Both the position numbers and the translations under genes were made by a program. Source: Globodera rostochiensis (lineage: Eukaryota; Nematoda; Chromadorea; Rhabditida; Heteroderidae). Taken from it: a DNA stretch of 64,000 bases. Below the pieces are notes generated by a model, which was given only the letters and a program-made list of their open reading frames with translations, searched no databases and had not been told where the DNA came from. Positions 1 through 12,369 of the stretch are shown in pieces (within the stretch, counting starts at the first letter, position 1; each line of letters begins with the position of its first letter). The DNA is taken from the NCBI GenBank assembly GCA_018350325.1, contig JAEVLN010000006.1, positions 3,586,056 to 3,650,055 on the forward strand, in the 5' to 3' direction.

Positions 1-607
1 CTAGCCCGGTTTTTACCAATCAAATTTTTTTTGTCCCTTAGTCGCGGTTTTCCAGTCCCGGTCACGGGTTTTTCACAAAATCCCGGTCCCGTACAACCCT
101 ACTTAATACCCTTGCTGTGTCCTTTAGTCACGGTTTTCCAGTCCCGGTCACGAGGTTTTCACAAAATCCCGGTCCCGCACAACCCTAACCCTTGCTGTGT
201 CCTTTAGTCACGGTTTTCCAGTCCCGGTCACGGAGTTTTCACAAAATCCCGGTCCCGTACAACCCTACTTAATACCCTTGCTGTGTCCTTTAGTCACGGT
301 TTTCCAGTCCCGGTCACGAGGTTTTCACAAAATCCCGGTCCCGCACAACCCTACTTAATACCCTTGCTGTGTCCTTTAGTCACGGTTTTCCAGTCCCGGT
401 CACGGAGTTTTCACAAAATCCCGGTCCCGTACAACCCTACTTAATACCCTTGCTGTGTCCTTTAGTCTCGGTTTTCCAGTCCCGGTCACGGGTTTTTCAC
501 AAAATCCCGGTCCCGTAAACCCTACTTAATACCCTTGCTGTGTCTTTAGTCTCGGTTTTCCAGTCCCGGTCACGAGTTTTTCACAAAATCCCGGTCCCGC
601 ACAACCC
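1..607. repeat. 86-bp tandem array ending in sup-12 terminal exon
   Basis: Six to seven copies of a unit of about 80-87 bp. The landmark CTTGCTGTGT recurs near 111, 191, 278, 363, 449 and 533. Each unit joins an ACTTAATACCCTTGCTGTGTC segment to a CCCGGT-rich segment that ends CCCGTACAACCCT. The first segment resembles the sup-12 exon sequence that abuts the array (ACTTAGCACACCTTGCTGTG, about 611-630). The second ends with the reverse complement of AGGGTTGTGC, the terminus of the large satellite at 50227. The array continues past the left edge of the window. Confidence 0.9.
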
Positions 608-2973
608 TACTTAGCACACCTTGCTGTGCCGCCACTGCAGCAAGCGTGTTCGGCTGAGCCTGTGACGCGACAGCAGCGAACTGCACTGCAGCCAATGGGT
701 TCACTGTGGCTGCCGCTGCCAACTGTTGCCCAATCGTGTTGCCCTGCAGGTACAGCTGATGATTAAGCCTAAAAATTTTAATTTTTTTGTAAAATTTTAA
801 AATTGAGAAATTTTGTGCCACCAAAGCGCTTCAGCCCCCAAAAAAATGTACGAGGGGCACACCCATCCAAAATTTCTACTCTGTTAGTTCTTCAATTTTT
901 TCTAATCAAACTCCTATGAAGGTCAAATCACTTCACTTCTGATCAGTCTCGTTTGGTCTTGACAAGAAGAATTAGGATCAGGATCCAAATATTTAATCCA
1001 AAGTGATCTGGCTAATTTTAAAATCGAAAATTTGATTTTGACATTTTGGGACAAAAAGTCATCATTTTCTATTTTTTAAATTTCATGGCAAAGTAAAATT
1101 GACACTATATGGTAATCTTCACAAAAATATCCAGACCAAATGCATTATGTAAACACTATTATCACCATCACAACCACCGGTTTTAACGAAAAATGCCATG
1201 TCAAGCTTGATGATTTATAATTATAATTTTAATTGTTTCCGTGCCCCGTAAATAATTTAGGTTTATTAAGTGAGTGGCACACGGCAAATACTCGCATCAT
1301 ATTTTTGTTTCTCGTAAAACACTTATCAAAATATTCAGGCCAATCATCCAAAATATCAGAGGTAGGCTGGCATTCAGGGTAATAATTTTTTGTTAAAAAT
1401 TTATTTAAAAATCCTCAAAACAAAAGCATGCCGGCTTATTGATCAGGGCTTGATCGAAACCATTGAATATTTAGCTGAATATGAAAACAATATACTAGTC
1501 CATATACTGTTCAAAATTTTTTTATAAAAACCATGAAAAAAACCCATGCTTCTAAAAAACAAAAAATTTTAGGTTCCCTCTTGCCAGCGACCCCAATCCA
1601 CCCAACATCCATTTCATGCATTCACATCACTTTAAACTAGAGATGAGCGCGATCGAAATTGAGACTGAAATGTCCCTTTATAGGACTGAAAATCTATTTA
1701 CATGATGTCGTTTTTTTTAATTTACAAATTTTTATTTTTGTCCGTTAGTCCCGGGTTTTGTCAAAGACTTGAACTAATCCCATTTTTCCTTAAAATCTCG
1801 ATCCCGCTCAACTCTACTTTAAACTACCTTCATAGCAATTTTGCTTGGATAGCCCATCAAACTCTGAAAAGATTTATGAAAAATATTTTCTAACAAAATT
1901 ATGAAAATAATTTTCACTCCAACACAAATCAAACATACCCAATACGTCCGCCAAGTTGTTGTTGTTGTTGTTGCTGCTGCTGCTGTTGTTGGAGTTGGAT
2001 AACAGCTTGGAGTTGGGCAGCCTAAAAAGATATTAATTAAACCATTAAAAATTTTATATTAAGCAAAATTTATTATAATCTTTCCATATTTCTATTAATA
2101 AAAAATCTCTATTTATTCTTATCTAATTAACACTTACTTAACTTTAATAAAAAAATACTAAGTATTTAAACAAAACAAAAAAATGCCTGTAATTGTGGAA
2201 ATTGATTTAATGTGCTGGACAAAGCCGCTAGATGCGAATTGTTTCGCGGTTTTGCACCCAAATAAGCCAAGTTCACATTGGCTTTGCGCCCATCAATGAT
2301 CGGATTTGGATCTCTTAACATTAAATATGGAAAAGTATATGATCGTAGTTATTTGTAAACATTATATTTTTTGATAGATATTTTTTTAAATTTACCAGAC
2401 TTTATGATTTAAATAGGCTTCACCTGCATGCTTTTTCAGCATCAATACGTTCTTTCATCGTCACAAAGCCATAGCCACGACTTTTTTGTGTTTGCCGATC
2501 GGTGATGACAACAGCCTTAAATTCAACCAAATTTAATTTAACCACTATTTAAGCTTTTAAAAGGGTTATCTCGTTATCTCGTTATTTTTTATTTCTTTTT
2601 TTCTATTAAAATAGATTTTAAATAATTTATAAAATTAATCCCGATGGGTCCCGATTCCATCCGGCCTCTAGTCCTCAACGCACCTCTTCAATGTCGCCAA
2701 ACTGTTGGAAATAATCGTGCAGTGTTTGATCAGTCGTGTGATATGGCAATCCGCCAACAAATATTTTCGTATGGGTTGTATCACGACTTCCTTGGCAAGG
2801 AAAATTTGGTAAAATAATTTTTTTTTTTCAAATAAAATAAATTTACCGGTGGCCGCTGTTTCAGTGCCCGTTGAAATTGCCGAACCTAACGATTGTTGGG
2901 TCGCAAACGCTGCCAAAATGTTTGGGTCATTCAGCGCAGCCAACTGATTGTACAACGGAACGGCGGGTAACAT
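570..2973 (-). CDS. sup-12: SUP-12/RBM24/RBM38-type RNA-binding protein
   Basis: Six exons: 2973-2847, 2790-2684, 2515-2424, 2313-2187, 2021-1939, 768-570, giving about 244 aa. One RRM spans roughly residues 50-125, with RNP2 [14 protein letters not shown], then [15 protein letters not shown]1 [10 protein letters not shown], and [20 protein letters not shown]. This match to C. elegans SUP-12 and vertebrate RBM24/38 is close. Family members regulate alternative splicing and mRNA stability, in muscle for SUP-12. A polyQ tract and an Ala-rich tail follow. Exon 4 to 5 needs a GC-AG intron (CAG|GCATTT); the flanking residues QFPQLQ and AAQLQAV then join in frame. TTTTAG lies three bases before the ATG, so either trans-splicing or an upstream exon is possible. 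The last residues and the stop codon lie inside the 86-bp array. Total length is near the C. elegans protein (about 248 aa, from memory). Confidence 0.9.
1638..1816. mobile_element. hAT-like MITE in sup-12 intron 5
   Basis: Terminal inverted repeats TAGAGATGAGCGCGATCG and CGATCCCGCTCAACTCTA. They are flanked by a perfect 8-bp direct repeat CTTTAAAC at 1630-1637 and 1817-1824. Length is 179 bp and no coding capacity is seen. The 8-bp duplication and YAGRG terminus fit the hAT superfamily. Confidence 0.85.
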
Positions 2974-4481
2974 CGCCTAAAATAGTTGGGGAGATTAATT
3001 TTTAAAGAAATTTAATTTTTAGTATATACAAATATTTTTTTAAATAAATTCAATTTTAAAAAATCAACAATTGATGGCCCTATAAGAAGGCTGAATTCTG
3101 CTCCAAAAACAACAGTTGGATTGGTATTGAAAAAATTATAAGGATCAAGTAATTCTCAAAGAAAAAAGGAGATATATATTAAAGAAATTAGTCACATTTT
3201 GGTAAAAAAGAAATTAATCAAAATGTAAACATAATAATTTAAATTTTTAAATGTCCAATAAATAATTTTGCTCTAAAAGACACCAATTGGCTTCGAACAG
3301 AGGCTATAGATCCCCCCATTCAGCTTAGAAATATAAGGTTTAAACATTGCTTGCCGGGATATTTCTTGACTGGGTAAAAGCCCCAGGCACGAAAGAAACT
3401 CGAGAGTCTCGAGAAATGTCCTCTGCCAAATCGCTCTCACAGCTGGTGGGCGGCAATGTGTTGACTGGGTGGGTTTAGAGGCTTAAGCCCCCGAAGGGGT
3501 CCAAGAGTGAAAAAGAATTGGGCCAAGTCGAGAGAAGACAATTGTCGCCTCAAGACTAGGGACATTTTTGAAGGCTCAAAATTGAAAGAATTTTTAATGA
3601 CAAAAAAAATAAGGGGAAATCCTGAGGGACTGAAACTAGTAGCTTTTAAACTTATTTCATATAAATATTTTATTTATGTTTACTGGTGGTGCATAATTTG
3701 CAAAAAGTGTCAAAATATTATTTTTAGAAAATTTAGTTACTCTCCGACCTACCGAATGTTATGTTAAGGCGACGACCGATCGATGTGTAAAAATGGGACC
3801 AAAACTGCAATAAAATTTGGCCAATTAAAGGATTTCTTTAATTAACTCTTTATTTATTAATAATTTAACGAATAAGTATGCAGAGTTAATGAATAATTTT
3901 TAAATAGGTATTTGAAATTTACCTCAAAACAACTGATACTAAACTCCCAACAAACACTGCAATACGCCAAAAATAAGTACGAAGAAAACACTGAAAATTA
4001 ATTCTTTTACTAATAAAATAAAATTAGTATTATATTTCCAAGATCTTCCAAAAATAGAAAAATTTGCACTTAAAATTTTAAATTTTACCAGCAAAGAAAA
4101 CGTCGCAAGTCCACAAGAAAAAATTCACAGCACAAGAATGGAAAACTGCTTGGAAAATTTCTGCTAAATTTAAAATAATTAAAAATTTCCATTTAAAATC
4201 AAAACAATCTCAGCAATCCACACCAAGAGTATGGACACGGCAAAATAAATGAAGGAATTATAAGCAAAATGTACAGCAAAAAATTGTCAAATTCATTTTG
4301 CAAAAATATTTAAAAATACCAAAACCTTGTCAATTGTGCAATTTTAAAATTTTTAAAATTCACTTTAATAAACAAACGTTTTTACATATTTAATTCTGTA
4401 AGCAATAAAATAGTTTAACGGTCTCCAACAAAATTTTGAATAAATTTTATATATTTTTATTCAAAAAAACATAAATAAAAT

Positions 4482-4647
4482 GGGGTAGCTCCCCGACCCC
4501 GACTTTTTTTGGTCGGGGTTTTCGTCCCCGATTTTTAAATTTTTCGGGTTTTTGCTGGGAAACCCCCGAACCACGACTTTTTTAGTCGGGGTTTTTGTCC
4601 CCGACCTCCGACCTTTCCTATCCCCGAGGGGTTGGGGAGCAACCCTG
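4482..4647. mobile_element. Foldback element, CCCCGAC-rich
   Basis: Ends TGGGGTAGCTCCCCGACCCC and GGGGTTGGGGAGCAACCCTG are imperfect inverted repeats. The interior repeats GTCGGGGTTTT and CCCCGAC words. No clear 8-bp duplication was found. A related half-element occurs at 58380-58470 (GGATGCTCCCCGATCCCG). Confidence 0.6.
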
Positions 4648-4689
4648 GACTAAATTAACGAAGCAGCACATTTTTAAAATTGCTTCAAG

Positions 4690-4880
4690 CAAAAATATTT
4701 TTTATGGTTGTAAAAAAATTGTCATTGGCCTTCTGTTGGACGGATAAGTGGGGATCGATTGGTGAAGAAGGGTTATATTATATGCATCGGCCACATCTCC
4801 CCACAAATCCGCCAAATGGATCTCATTCTCCAGGAGGAGATAAATGGCTTTTACGAGTTCCAGGCCAGAACTTGGAGAGA
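4690..4880. other. Orphan open segment, possibly an exon
   Basis: About 190 bp, more GC-rich than its surroundings, and open on both strands. The plus reading starts with an ATG and includes WTDKWGSIGEEGLYYM. The minus reading (LELVKAIYLLLENEIHLADL...) has more protein-like composition and an acceptor-like TTTCTCTCCAAG before it. No partner exon was found and no family is recognised. It may be a gene relic or chance. Confidence 0.2.
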
Positions 4881-5304
4881 AATCAATCGATTTTAGTAAA
4901 AAAAAAATTATATTAAAAGTAATTTAAATTGTTAAAACTTTTAAAGCATTTATAAACTATTTTTTAAAAGCAAATAAGCATCCATTAATTCTTTAAAAAA
5001 ATAAACATTCTATTTTTGGTATTTTTAAAAAAAATGTTAACCGTTTGGAGAATAATGAATTTTGCCAAAACAAATTTGCCAAAGGCAAATTGTCCTCAGA
5101 GGAGCCAGAAAAGACGCATTTCGGGCCCCCAAAATTTTTTTTGGTTGCTCCCCTCCGAAGAAAATGAGCCGGATAAAGTAAAGAGATTTCCCACACATAG
5201 GAAATCCGTCCCATTTCAAGACTGAAAATGTAACCACGCAATTGAAAATTTAAAAAAATATAGAAAATTTTATTAAGATTATTCGAAAAAATATGTTAAA
5301 AAGT

Positions 5305-5543
5305 AAGGGGGTTCACGGTCGGTTAACCTACCCGAAACCCGGCTTTTTTGGCCCAAAAAACGAAACTAATCGAGAAAACCGGCCTAACGGAAGACCGGTA
5401 CCTCCGGTTTCGGTTGTAAAAAAAATGATTGAATTTTTATGGGAGTTTGTTAAGAAAATTAAAAATTGTGTCAGACATTTTGCCAAAAAATATTCTTCAA
5501 TTTGAAACCGGGACCTGGGTTTAAAACCGACCGTAAACAACCT
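5305..5543. mobile_element. Foldback element, GTTYACGGTCGGTT ends
   Basis: Left GTTCACGGTCGGTTAAC and right AACCGACCGTAAACAAC form a 14-base inverted repeat with one mismatch. The interior contains several CCGG-centred inverted words. There is no ORF of interest and no certain target duplication. Confidence 0.6.
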
Positions 5544-6232
5544 TATTAAAAAAAATGAAAAGAAAAAAATGGATAAAAAAGAAAAAGATATAATTTTTTT
5601 GTGAGATTTTTCTTGATAATTAAAGAAAATTGTGCGAATGTGAGTAAAAATATTGTTTATAATGAAAATTTATGTAAATGTTATTGTCTTCACGATGCGA
5701 ATGAGAGATAAATTGTGTAAGTGACAATTGGCAATATTTAATTTTCTTATTTAAAGGAATTTTTTTATTAATTCTTTAAGCTAAAAAAGTTGAAAAAGTT
5801 TTAAAGAAAATTTAGTGACGCTAATTTGATTAACACAATACTTCCTCTCTGTTGACATCATAATCGAATTAGCGATTACGAGGATGTTGGTAAAATCTCG
5901 AATTTATGATGAAAATTTTAATAATAAAAAACCTTTTTATGAAAAAGAAAATAAATTTTCTTGATTAATTAACTGCAAAAAATAGAATTCATTCGGGAAT
6001 TTGATTAGAAAGCTCAAACTAAGATTTTTTTACATCACAAAGTTCACACAAAAGCGCAAAGTAATTAATTATTTAATAAATTATAGTTAGTAAAAATTAA
6101 AATAATTTTTTTCATTGATTATCGGAATTTTGAATCAATTGTTGAAAAAAATTAATTAATTAATTAAATTAAATAAATAAATATATTCAATATTAAAAAA
6201 ACAATATATTTATTAATTAATAAAAATTTTTT

Positions 6233-6478
6233 TTGCAAGGCATGTGCGCAAAACTCACGTCATCGCAGAAACATTTAGAAAAAAATGGCAAAAAATTTAA
6301 AAAAAACCGCATCGCACTGCATACGCAACGGTATCATCATATACCTCCGGGTACGGTAAATATTGGAACTCGACAACGTCATCGTTCGAGTTTATGTTCC
6401 AGTCTCCGGACCCACACAAATTGGGCGCCAAAAAGGCAAGCCAAGCCAATTAAATCACATTTTGAAAGAAATAGTTGA
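6233..6478 (+). other. Orphan ORF, possible terminal exon
   Basis: An 81-codon open frame ends KSHFERNS* and is followed by AT-rich DNA. Acceptor-like TTTTTGCAAG and CATTTAG lie at its front, so it could be a last exon. The minus strand is also open over 6300-6420. No family is recognised and no upstream exon was found. Confidence 0.2.
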
Positions 6479-9400
6479 ATCTATAAAATATATAATGATT
6501 ACATTAAAAAAAGATTGAAAATAATTTGTGGGTTAAAATAAAAAATTCAATTCAAACGCAATTCGAATTGTTGGAAGCATTAAACAATTTGGTCATATTA
6601 TTGTTGAAATATACAAAATAAAATGATTTATTGTTACAAAAAAAAAGTATAAATTGTGAAATCGTTAAAATATTAAAATAAAAATCATTTTTCAATGCAC
6701 GTTATGGCCAAAGTGTTTGTGTAAAATGGGTGTAACCTATGCACATTAATTGCAATGTCGGAACAATAAAAATGTAAAATGGAACGAATGAAAGGATGAA
6801 TATGATATGATCGAATGAGCAATTTTCCAACGAATTTGGAGAGACAAATGGGAGAAAAAAATTGTGGCATTACGCAAATGGAAATTGAATGAATGGTGAA
6901 GGCAACTGAAAATTTGCGGTTGGCAAAATTTGCTCTATAAATTTTGAATTTGTTTTAAATGCTCAAAATTAGCTGAAGCATTTTATGTTTGGATAGTTTT
7001 GCCACTGTTAAACATTTCCATTATTCGTTAAAATTTTACCTTATTTTTTTTTAAATCTCTAAAAGAAATACATTTTTTTGTGACAATGAATCCAATATTT
7101 ATTTTAATTGCAGATTTATGAATTTTTTATATTAGGAAAATAATATTTTTATTTTACCCTTACTCTAAAAGTTTTCAGACAATTTTGTATGTTTAGAAAT
7201 TAGCTTTTCAATTAAAAAAAATTTTTTGTTTAAAAGCTCCCGACCGAAGCCTGAATTGAAAAATCTTTTTGTTTCAATCGATTTCCCCAATGTCTGATCA
7301 GTAAGCAAAAGCAAATGGGAATAAGAGAAGCAAAGAAGCATTTTGGCTTAAAATAAACACAAGGACTGGGTGTCTGAAAATGCAAAGAATCACCGCGCAG
7401 AATTTGGAGTGGAATGAATGGGATGGAATCGTGGGGGGGGGGGGAGGAGGGTAGGGAATCAACTCGAGAGTCTCGAGAAAAGCGGTAGAGGGCGGGGGCT
7501 GGCAAGAGTTAGCCAATGAAAGCTGTAAAACAAACATTGCAATGTTTTGTTGGCCGGAGATTAGCTTTTTTAGCTTTTTTATTTTAGCAATTCCTTTTTG
7601 TTAGGGCATAGGTTTTTCTGCTAATTGTAAATTTAGATTTTCATTGAATTAAGTTCATTTGTTTTACGAAAATTTTATACAGTTCGAACTTCTTTGATTC
7701 AGTGTAATGAAGTACAATTTTTTGATTAAGAGTATTGAAATATGCTTATCATTTTTGATAATTTGTTGAAATTAAATTATTCTTTTATGGGTTTGCCACT
7801 TTTTTAATATTTGTTATGTTTGTGGCACAAAAAATGTGTAAGAAGGAGAAGGTTACCCATTCAAAAGTAATTGAATTGTTGAAGAATTCTTTCGAGAAGT
7901 GGGGAGTGGGGCATGGACGACGACCGGAAATTCAATAGAAATTTGTTTTCTTAGGTTCTAAAAATAAAAAAACTCTCCACATTTTATATTTAAAGTAAAT
8001 TTTGTTTAAAATTTATGTTATGTTAATTTTATTTTGGTAATGATTATGTTTAATAAAAATCCGATAAATTTCCTTAAAAAGAGTATAACGAAATCGTTGT
8101 TGGGTTTTGGTTAAAATATTGCGTGAATGTGGCGGTGAATGGGACCCCCCAATTCAATGGGAATTCTGTGTGGACGAATGAGACAGGTGAATTGGGGAGG
8201 GGCGAATGAAATTGTGGACGAAAGAAGAAAACCTGTTGTTTTTTGATGATGTTGTTGTTGTTCAGCCATTGAATACAACGCATTTTAAGGCATTAATTTG
8301 GTTTAAATTTTTTGAAATTTTTATTTTCCGTTTAATAACTTATTAATTAGGAACTTTTGAACATTAATCATCAAATATAAAAAATTCTTTTATCATTTGC
8401 AAGTAATTTCCAATGCCCCCATAAAAGGCAAATTTTTGTTTTTTAACTTCGACATAAATGTTCTAAAAATGCCAAATTGTCCCCAAACTCCAGACTGAAC
8501 TGGGAGCTGAATGAGCACCCGTGGTAATAGTTATTTAGTTGATGGGGAGAGTGCGTGAGACGGGCCGAAAACCTGTTGTACTTTTGCGTCAGGTCGGCTC
8601 GGCTGGTCCCAACTCTGCTGATCAGCTGCTGCCAGCCGATCAACCAGCCAGCCACTAATGAAAAAGGTTTTTGCTGGAGGGGGGGGGGTCTGTCGCGACT
8701 GGGGAAATAATAATGAGGCATCAAATGGCGGTGCGCGGCTGGATGGGCGAGCGTGGACATAGTTTTATATAATAATGAGCAAAAATGTTGTTGCTTGTTT
8801 TATTATGGGTTGCAAAACAAAACAAAAAAAACTTGAATGGTCTCAGACTGAGAGGAGCCAGAACCACAAATATTTTTACAACAAATTTGTTACTATGATT
8901 ATTATTATAAAGCAAAAGGAAATGGTAATTATTCCATAAATGCATTTATATAATAAATTTTAATTAAGTTAATAAATTTGTACTCAAAATGAGCTTAAAT
9001 TTTGGTGAAAGAATTTTTTATGAATAGAATCGGTAATATAGATAAAATAAATAATTAAAATTCTTAAATGCAAAACCCAAAATAGGTACGTGCTATAAAT
9101 TAAAGCAAAATAAAAAAATGATAAACCAAGTGTTTTAAGGAATTCCCAAAAAAAATTGTCAAAACATTACAAATAATTGCAAATTGATATTAAAAAAGCG
9201 ACAAATAAAACAATTTTGCGAATGCTATATAAATTTAAAAATATATTTTTTTTTTGTTTAAAGTGGACCGCAAAATTTAATTTGTAACGGCACTAACACC
9301 ATCGCGAGGGTCCTTATTTGCCTGCACCTAATTATTTTTCACCAAAACACACACTTCACACTTAGCTGAATTGGGCAACCCCTAAGGCGGTCGATTCCTT

Positions 9401-10050
9401 AGTAAATTTATATCCTTCGAGGGAAAAATGGGCAGAAAATGCCCCGGAGGGCAAACAAAACAATTTGGGCGAGGAAGAAAATTGAAATTGATTTCCCTCG
9501 GGGGCCAAGTGTGACACAATGGGGGGATATGTTGCAGCAAATTTTAGCAATTTAGCGCATGCTCTTTTTAATTTTTCAAAAATTAATACCCCCAAATTCT
9601 AAAAATATATTTCACCAAATGAATAAAAATATTCGTTTTATTAACCCGCTAAAGTAAATCTCAAAAATTAAATGTCGTTTCTTAAAATAGGTGAAATGGA
9701 GGTAAAAACTCGTTTTGCCATAGGGACGGACGGGCGTTATTCATTCTTTTTCGTCATTTCATCAATTTTATTTTGTTTTGTTTAAACTTTTAATTCTTTC
9801 AGGTAATTAAACATTGTTTTAGGGTCTTCTGATCAAACTACAAACAAAAATCGAACAAAAAAAAAGTGTTCTTCAAGAAATTCGGTATAAAATTTCGATA
9901 ATAAATATTCCTTTAATATTTAAATCTTTATTTCTGCTATCATTTATTTTTCTGCTAATAATAAATTATTTTGACATTGGCCATCAACATTTACATTTCT
10001 ATGATGATATTTCAAATGGAATTTTTATTTTCATGAATTCCAAACACTCA

Positions 10051-11724
10051 TCAGACACGTGGCGTGCCAAAGTAAATGCCCATAGTTTCGATTCGGCAAT
10101 CGTTGGTGCCCCGGGCAATTTGGAACACCCCCTGTTGGCCCCAGTTGGTGTTCCAAGAGTTGACTGCCAACCAGTAGTCCTGGCTGGTCCCGTCCGTGCA
10201 TGTCCGTGTCCCCCAACCGATCAGCCGAATTGCGTGCCCACCGATGTAGTTGTTGCTGACGCGCTGTTACGAAATTTTTGATGGCAATAAAATTGGCAAT
10301 TTTGACAAGGTTTTCATGCGAAGCCACGACATTATGCCAAAAAAATTTGTTTGTTGTAAATTTGTTTAAATTTAAAAATTCTAATTTACGTACAATCTTG
10401 AATTCAAAAACTTTTTTTATTGATCAGCTTTTTAACCAATCATACTTTACGAACCCACATTTAAGTGAATTCGAATTCAAAATTTGACTCAGAAATATTC
10501 GTTTTGAAACTATGAGAATTATTTGAAAACCATGGAGGATTTGAGATTTAGAGGAATTTCAAACTTTCTCACCCTGTAGACACCCGTTGAATAATAGAAG
10601 AAGTCATCATAAATGTCCATAGCAGCAACCACCGTGCCGTTATGGCGAAGCTCGTTTTGGATAGAGGCCACAATTCCATTACCGTACAACGATCCCACCC
10701 ACGTGGCTGCAAATTTTGCATTAAACACTTTCGATAAAATCATTACCCATCCATCTTCACTGTACGGTATTCCACCCAACTTACCGTATTTTTTGTCTGC
10801 ACTGTAATTGCTTGACCATCTCGAATTTGTGCATGAGCTTGCACAGGCTGGCGTGTTGTAGTTCTTGTTGCTGTGGGGTGGGAACGGGTACGGCTTGCAC
10901 CCGGAGCTTGTCGTGTAGTCAGTTCCTGAAGTCACTCCGTTGTACTTGATCCATCGCCATGCTTGATCCGGAAAGCCGCCGTTACAGCCGTACGAGTTGG
11001 GCGAGCAGGACAGCACGTCCAGCGAGGAGAAATGATTGTTTGGCGTACTGGCACTGGTGGACTGAACCAAAAAAATCATGTTTGAATATTAACTGGGCGT
11101 GAATACTTGGCCACGTTTGGCTCGCTCAATGCAGTAGCGGTCGGTGAATGCCGAAGCGGTGGACACTGCCCAACAACTGGCACATGTCGTCTGGTCGTGC
11201 ACCTTGTTGACAATGTCTGCGCAGCTAGGCCACTGGGTGCGCACGTCAAATGCCACCCGGTTGGTGCAGGTGGCACCAAGCCGATGACGTCGCGTAGTCC
11301 CAAGGTTGGCATGGACAGGGACAGGCGGCGGTGGCTTGACCCCACGCAGTCCGGTCATACGCCTGGCATTGGAAATTTGCAGAATTCACAATTGACGATT
11401 AAATATAAAGTTCAAGATTTTCAAGGCCATTTCCAATTAAAATTTAAAATTAAATAGATTTAAAGTGCGTTTTAGATAGAATTTTTAGACGACTTTTTTC
11501 CAGGTATGTCTAACTTACCGCTTTTCATTGATGTTCATGCTTGCAAAACGTCTGTTCAACACGGGCGTCCACAGGCCATTGGTCCTCAGGTTCAGATCGG
11601 ACACCAACTTTTTGGCAATCGCCAAATTTACTACTTGCGGCAACGATGCAGTACAACCAACATAAATGGCCATGATTGCCATTGACAGCAAGTACTGCTT
11701 GGATTTGATGTCCGACGTTGTCAT
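10051..11724 (-). CDS. Secreted cathepsin B-like cysteine protease, atypical occluding loop
   Basis: Five exons: 11724-11519, 11362-11107, 11061-10785, 10706-10573, 10263-10051; 361 aa, all phases join. There is an N-terminal hydrophobic signal (YLLSMAIMAIYVGCTAS) and a short propeptide with NLRTNGLWTPVLNRRF. Papain-family residues are present: oxyanion Gln and nucleophile in DQTTCASCWAVS, His in YIGGHAIRLIGWG, Asn in LAVNSWNTNWG, plus GCNGGFPDQAW. C1A proteases of this group act in gut digestion or secretions. The loop after CKPYPFPP is about ten residues shorter than in human cathepsin B. It lacks the His-His pair and one disulfide, so dipeptidyl-carboxypeptidase activity is probably lost while endopeptidase activity could remain. 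Intron 3 (10784-10707) is also open in frame, so its removal rests on the splice sites and family alignment. Confidence 0.95.
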
Positions 11725-11795
11725 GTTTTCTTCAGATTTTGGATTATTACGGAGGAAATTAGTGCTGGATAGTTGAGTCTGGAGAGGTTGCCAAG

Positions 11796-11804
11796 CTATT
11801 TATA
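11796..11804 (-). promoter_or_regulatory. TATA box of the cathepsin gene
   Basis: TATAAATAG on the minus strand, about 72 bp before the ATG. GATA-type words follow upstream (TTATCCCC, GGGGATATCA, GAGATATCC at 11838-11900). GATA factors drive intestinal genes in C. elegans, so gut expression would fit, but this is inference. Confidence 0.5.
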
Positions 11805-12369
11805 ACACGGTCAGTTCCGTTGCAAATCCTGTATCTTTATTATCCCCTCGGGGGATATCATCGACCATTTCAGCGTGAAACATCCGATCAAAGAAGAGAT
11901 ATCCATCGAGACATCAGCGACTGATTTTTTTTTTTGTTTACCAATGGAAAATGTTGCTTTCTTCATGGCGTGAGACGCCGGACTGGATCAAGCGCAATTT
12001 AATTAGTTAATTAATTTTGACGAAAATCGTTGATCACCCAATCATCTCGCAATCCTGGCGGCGTTCGTCGACAATTAACTTTTAATCACCGCTCTTAATC
12101 ATTTTTGTCACGCAGGAACGGGATCAGCGAGAAAAAAAGGAAATTATCAAGATTTGTTTGATGGATTGGTAAAAGAATGCAGACACTACTCACAATAACG
12201 ATTAATGATTTAATAAATAAATCATTTTTAAAAATTTAATTTATAAAATAACAGTAATAACCTATCAAAAAATATGTATTTACAAAAATACAGTATACAC
12301 ACAACTACATTTATTACAAAAATTGAATTTTCCAAAAATCTTTGTCTAAGCCTTTGGACAATTTCCTCT

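Larger units (their letters stand above)
2974..10050. other. Intergenic region, no supportable gene
   Basis: About 7 kb of AT-rich DNA upstream of sup-12 and downstream of the cathepsin gene. I see only scattered orphan ORFs, two foldback elements, a few GC-richer islands (about 3380-3500, 7370-7530, 8460-8760, 9400-9540) and homopolymer G runs (7433-7443, 8679-8687). CAGCTG E-box words occur at 3440 and 8630 inside the islands. The islands could be regulatory DNA for sup-12, which is muscle-expressed in C. elegans, but nothing in the sequence proves this. Confidence 0.5.

Noticed and set aside
7230..8945. Several minus-strand ORFs of 70-105 codons in the GC islands
   Set aside because: No splice partners, low-complexity Pro/Ser/Phe composition, overlapping frames; more consistent with regulatory islands.
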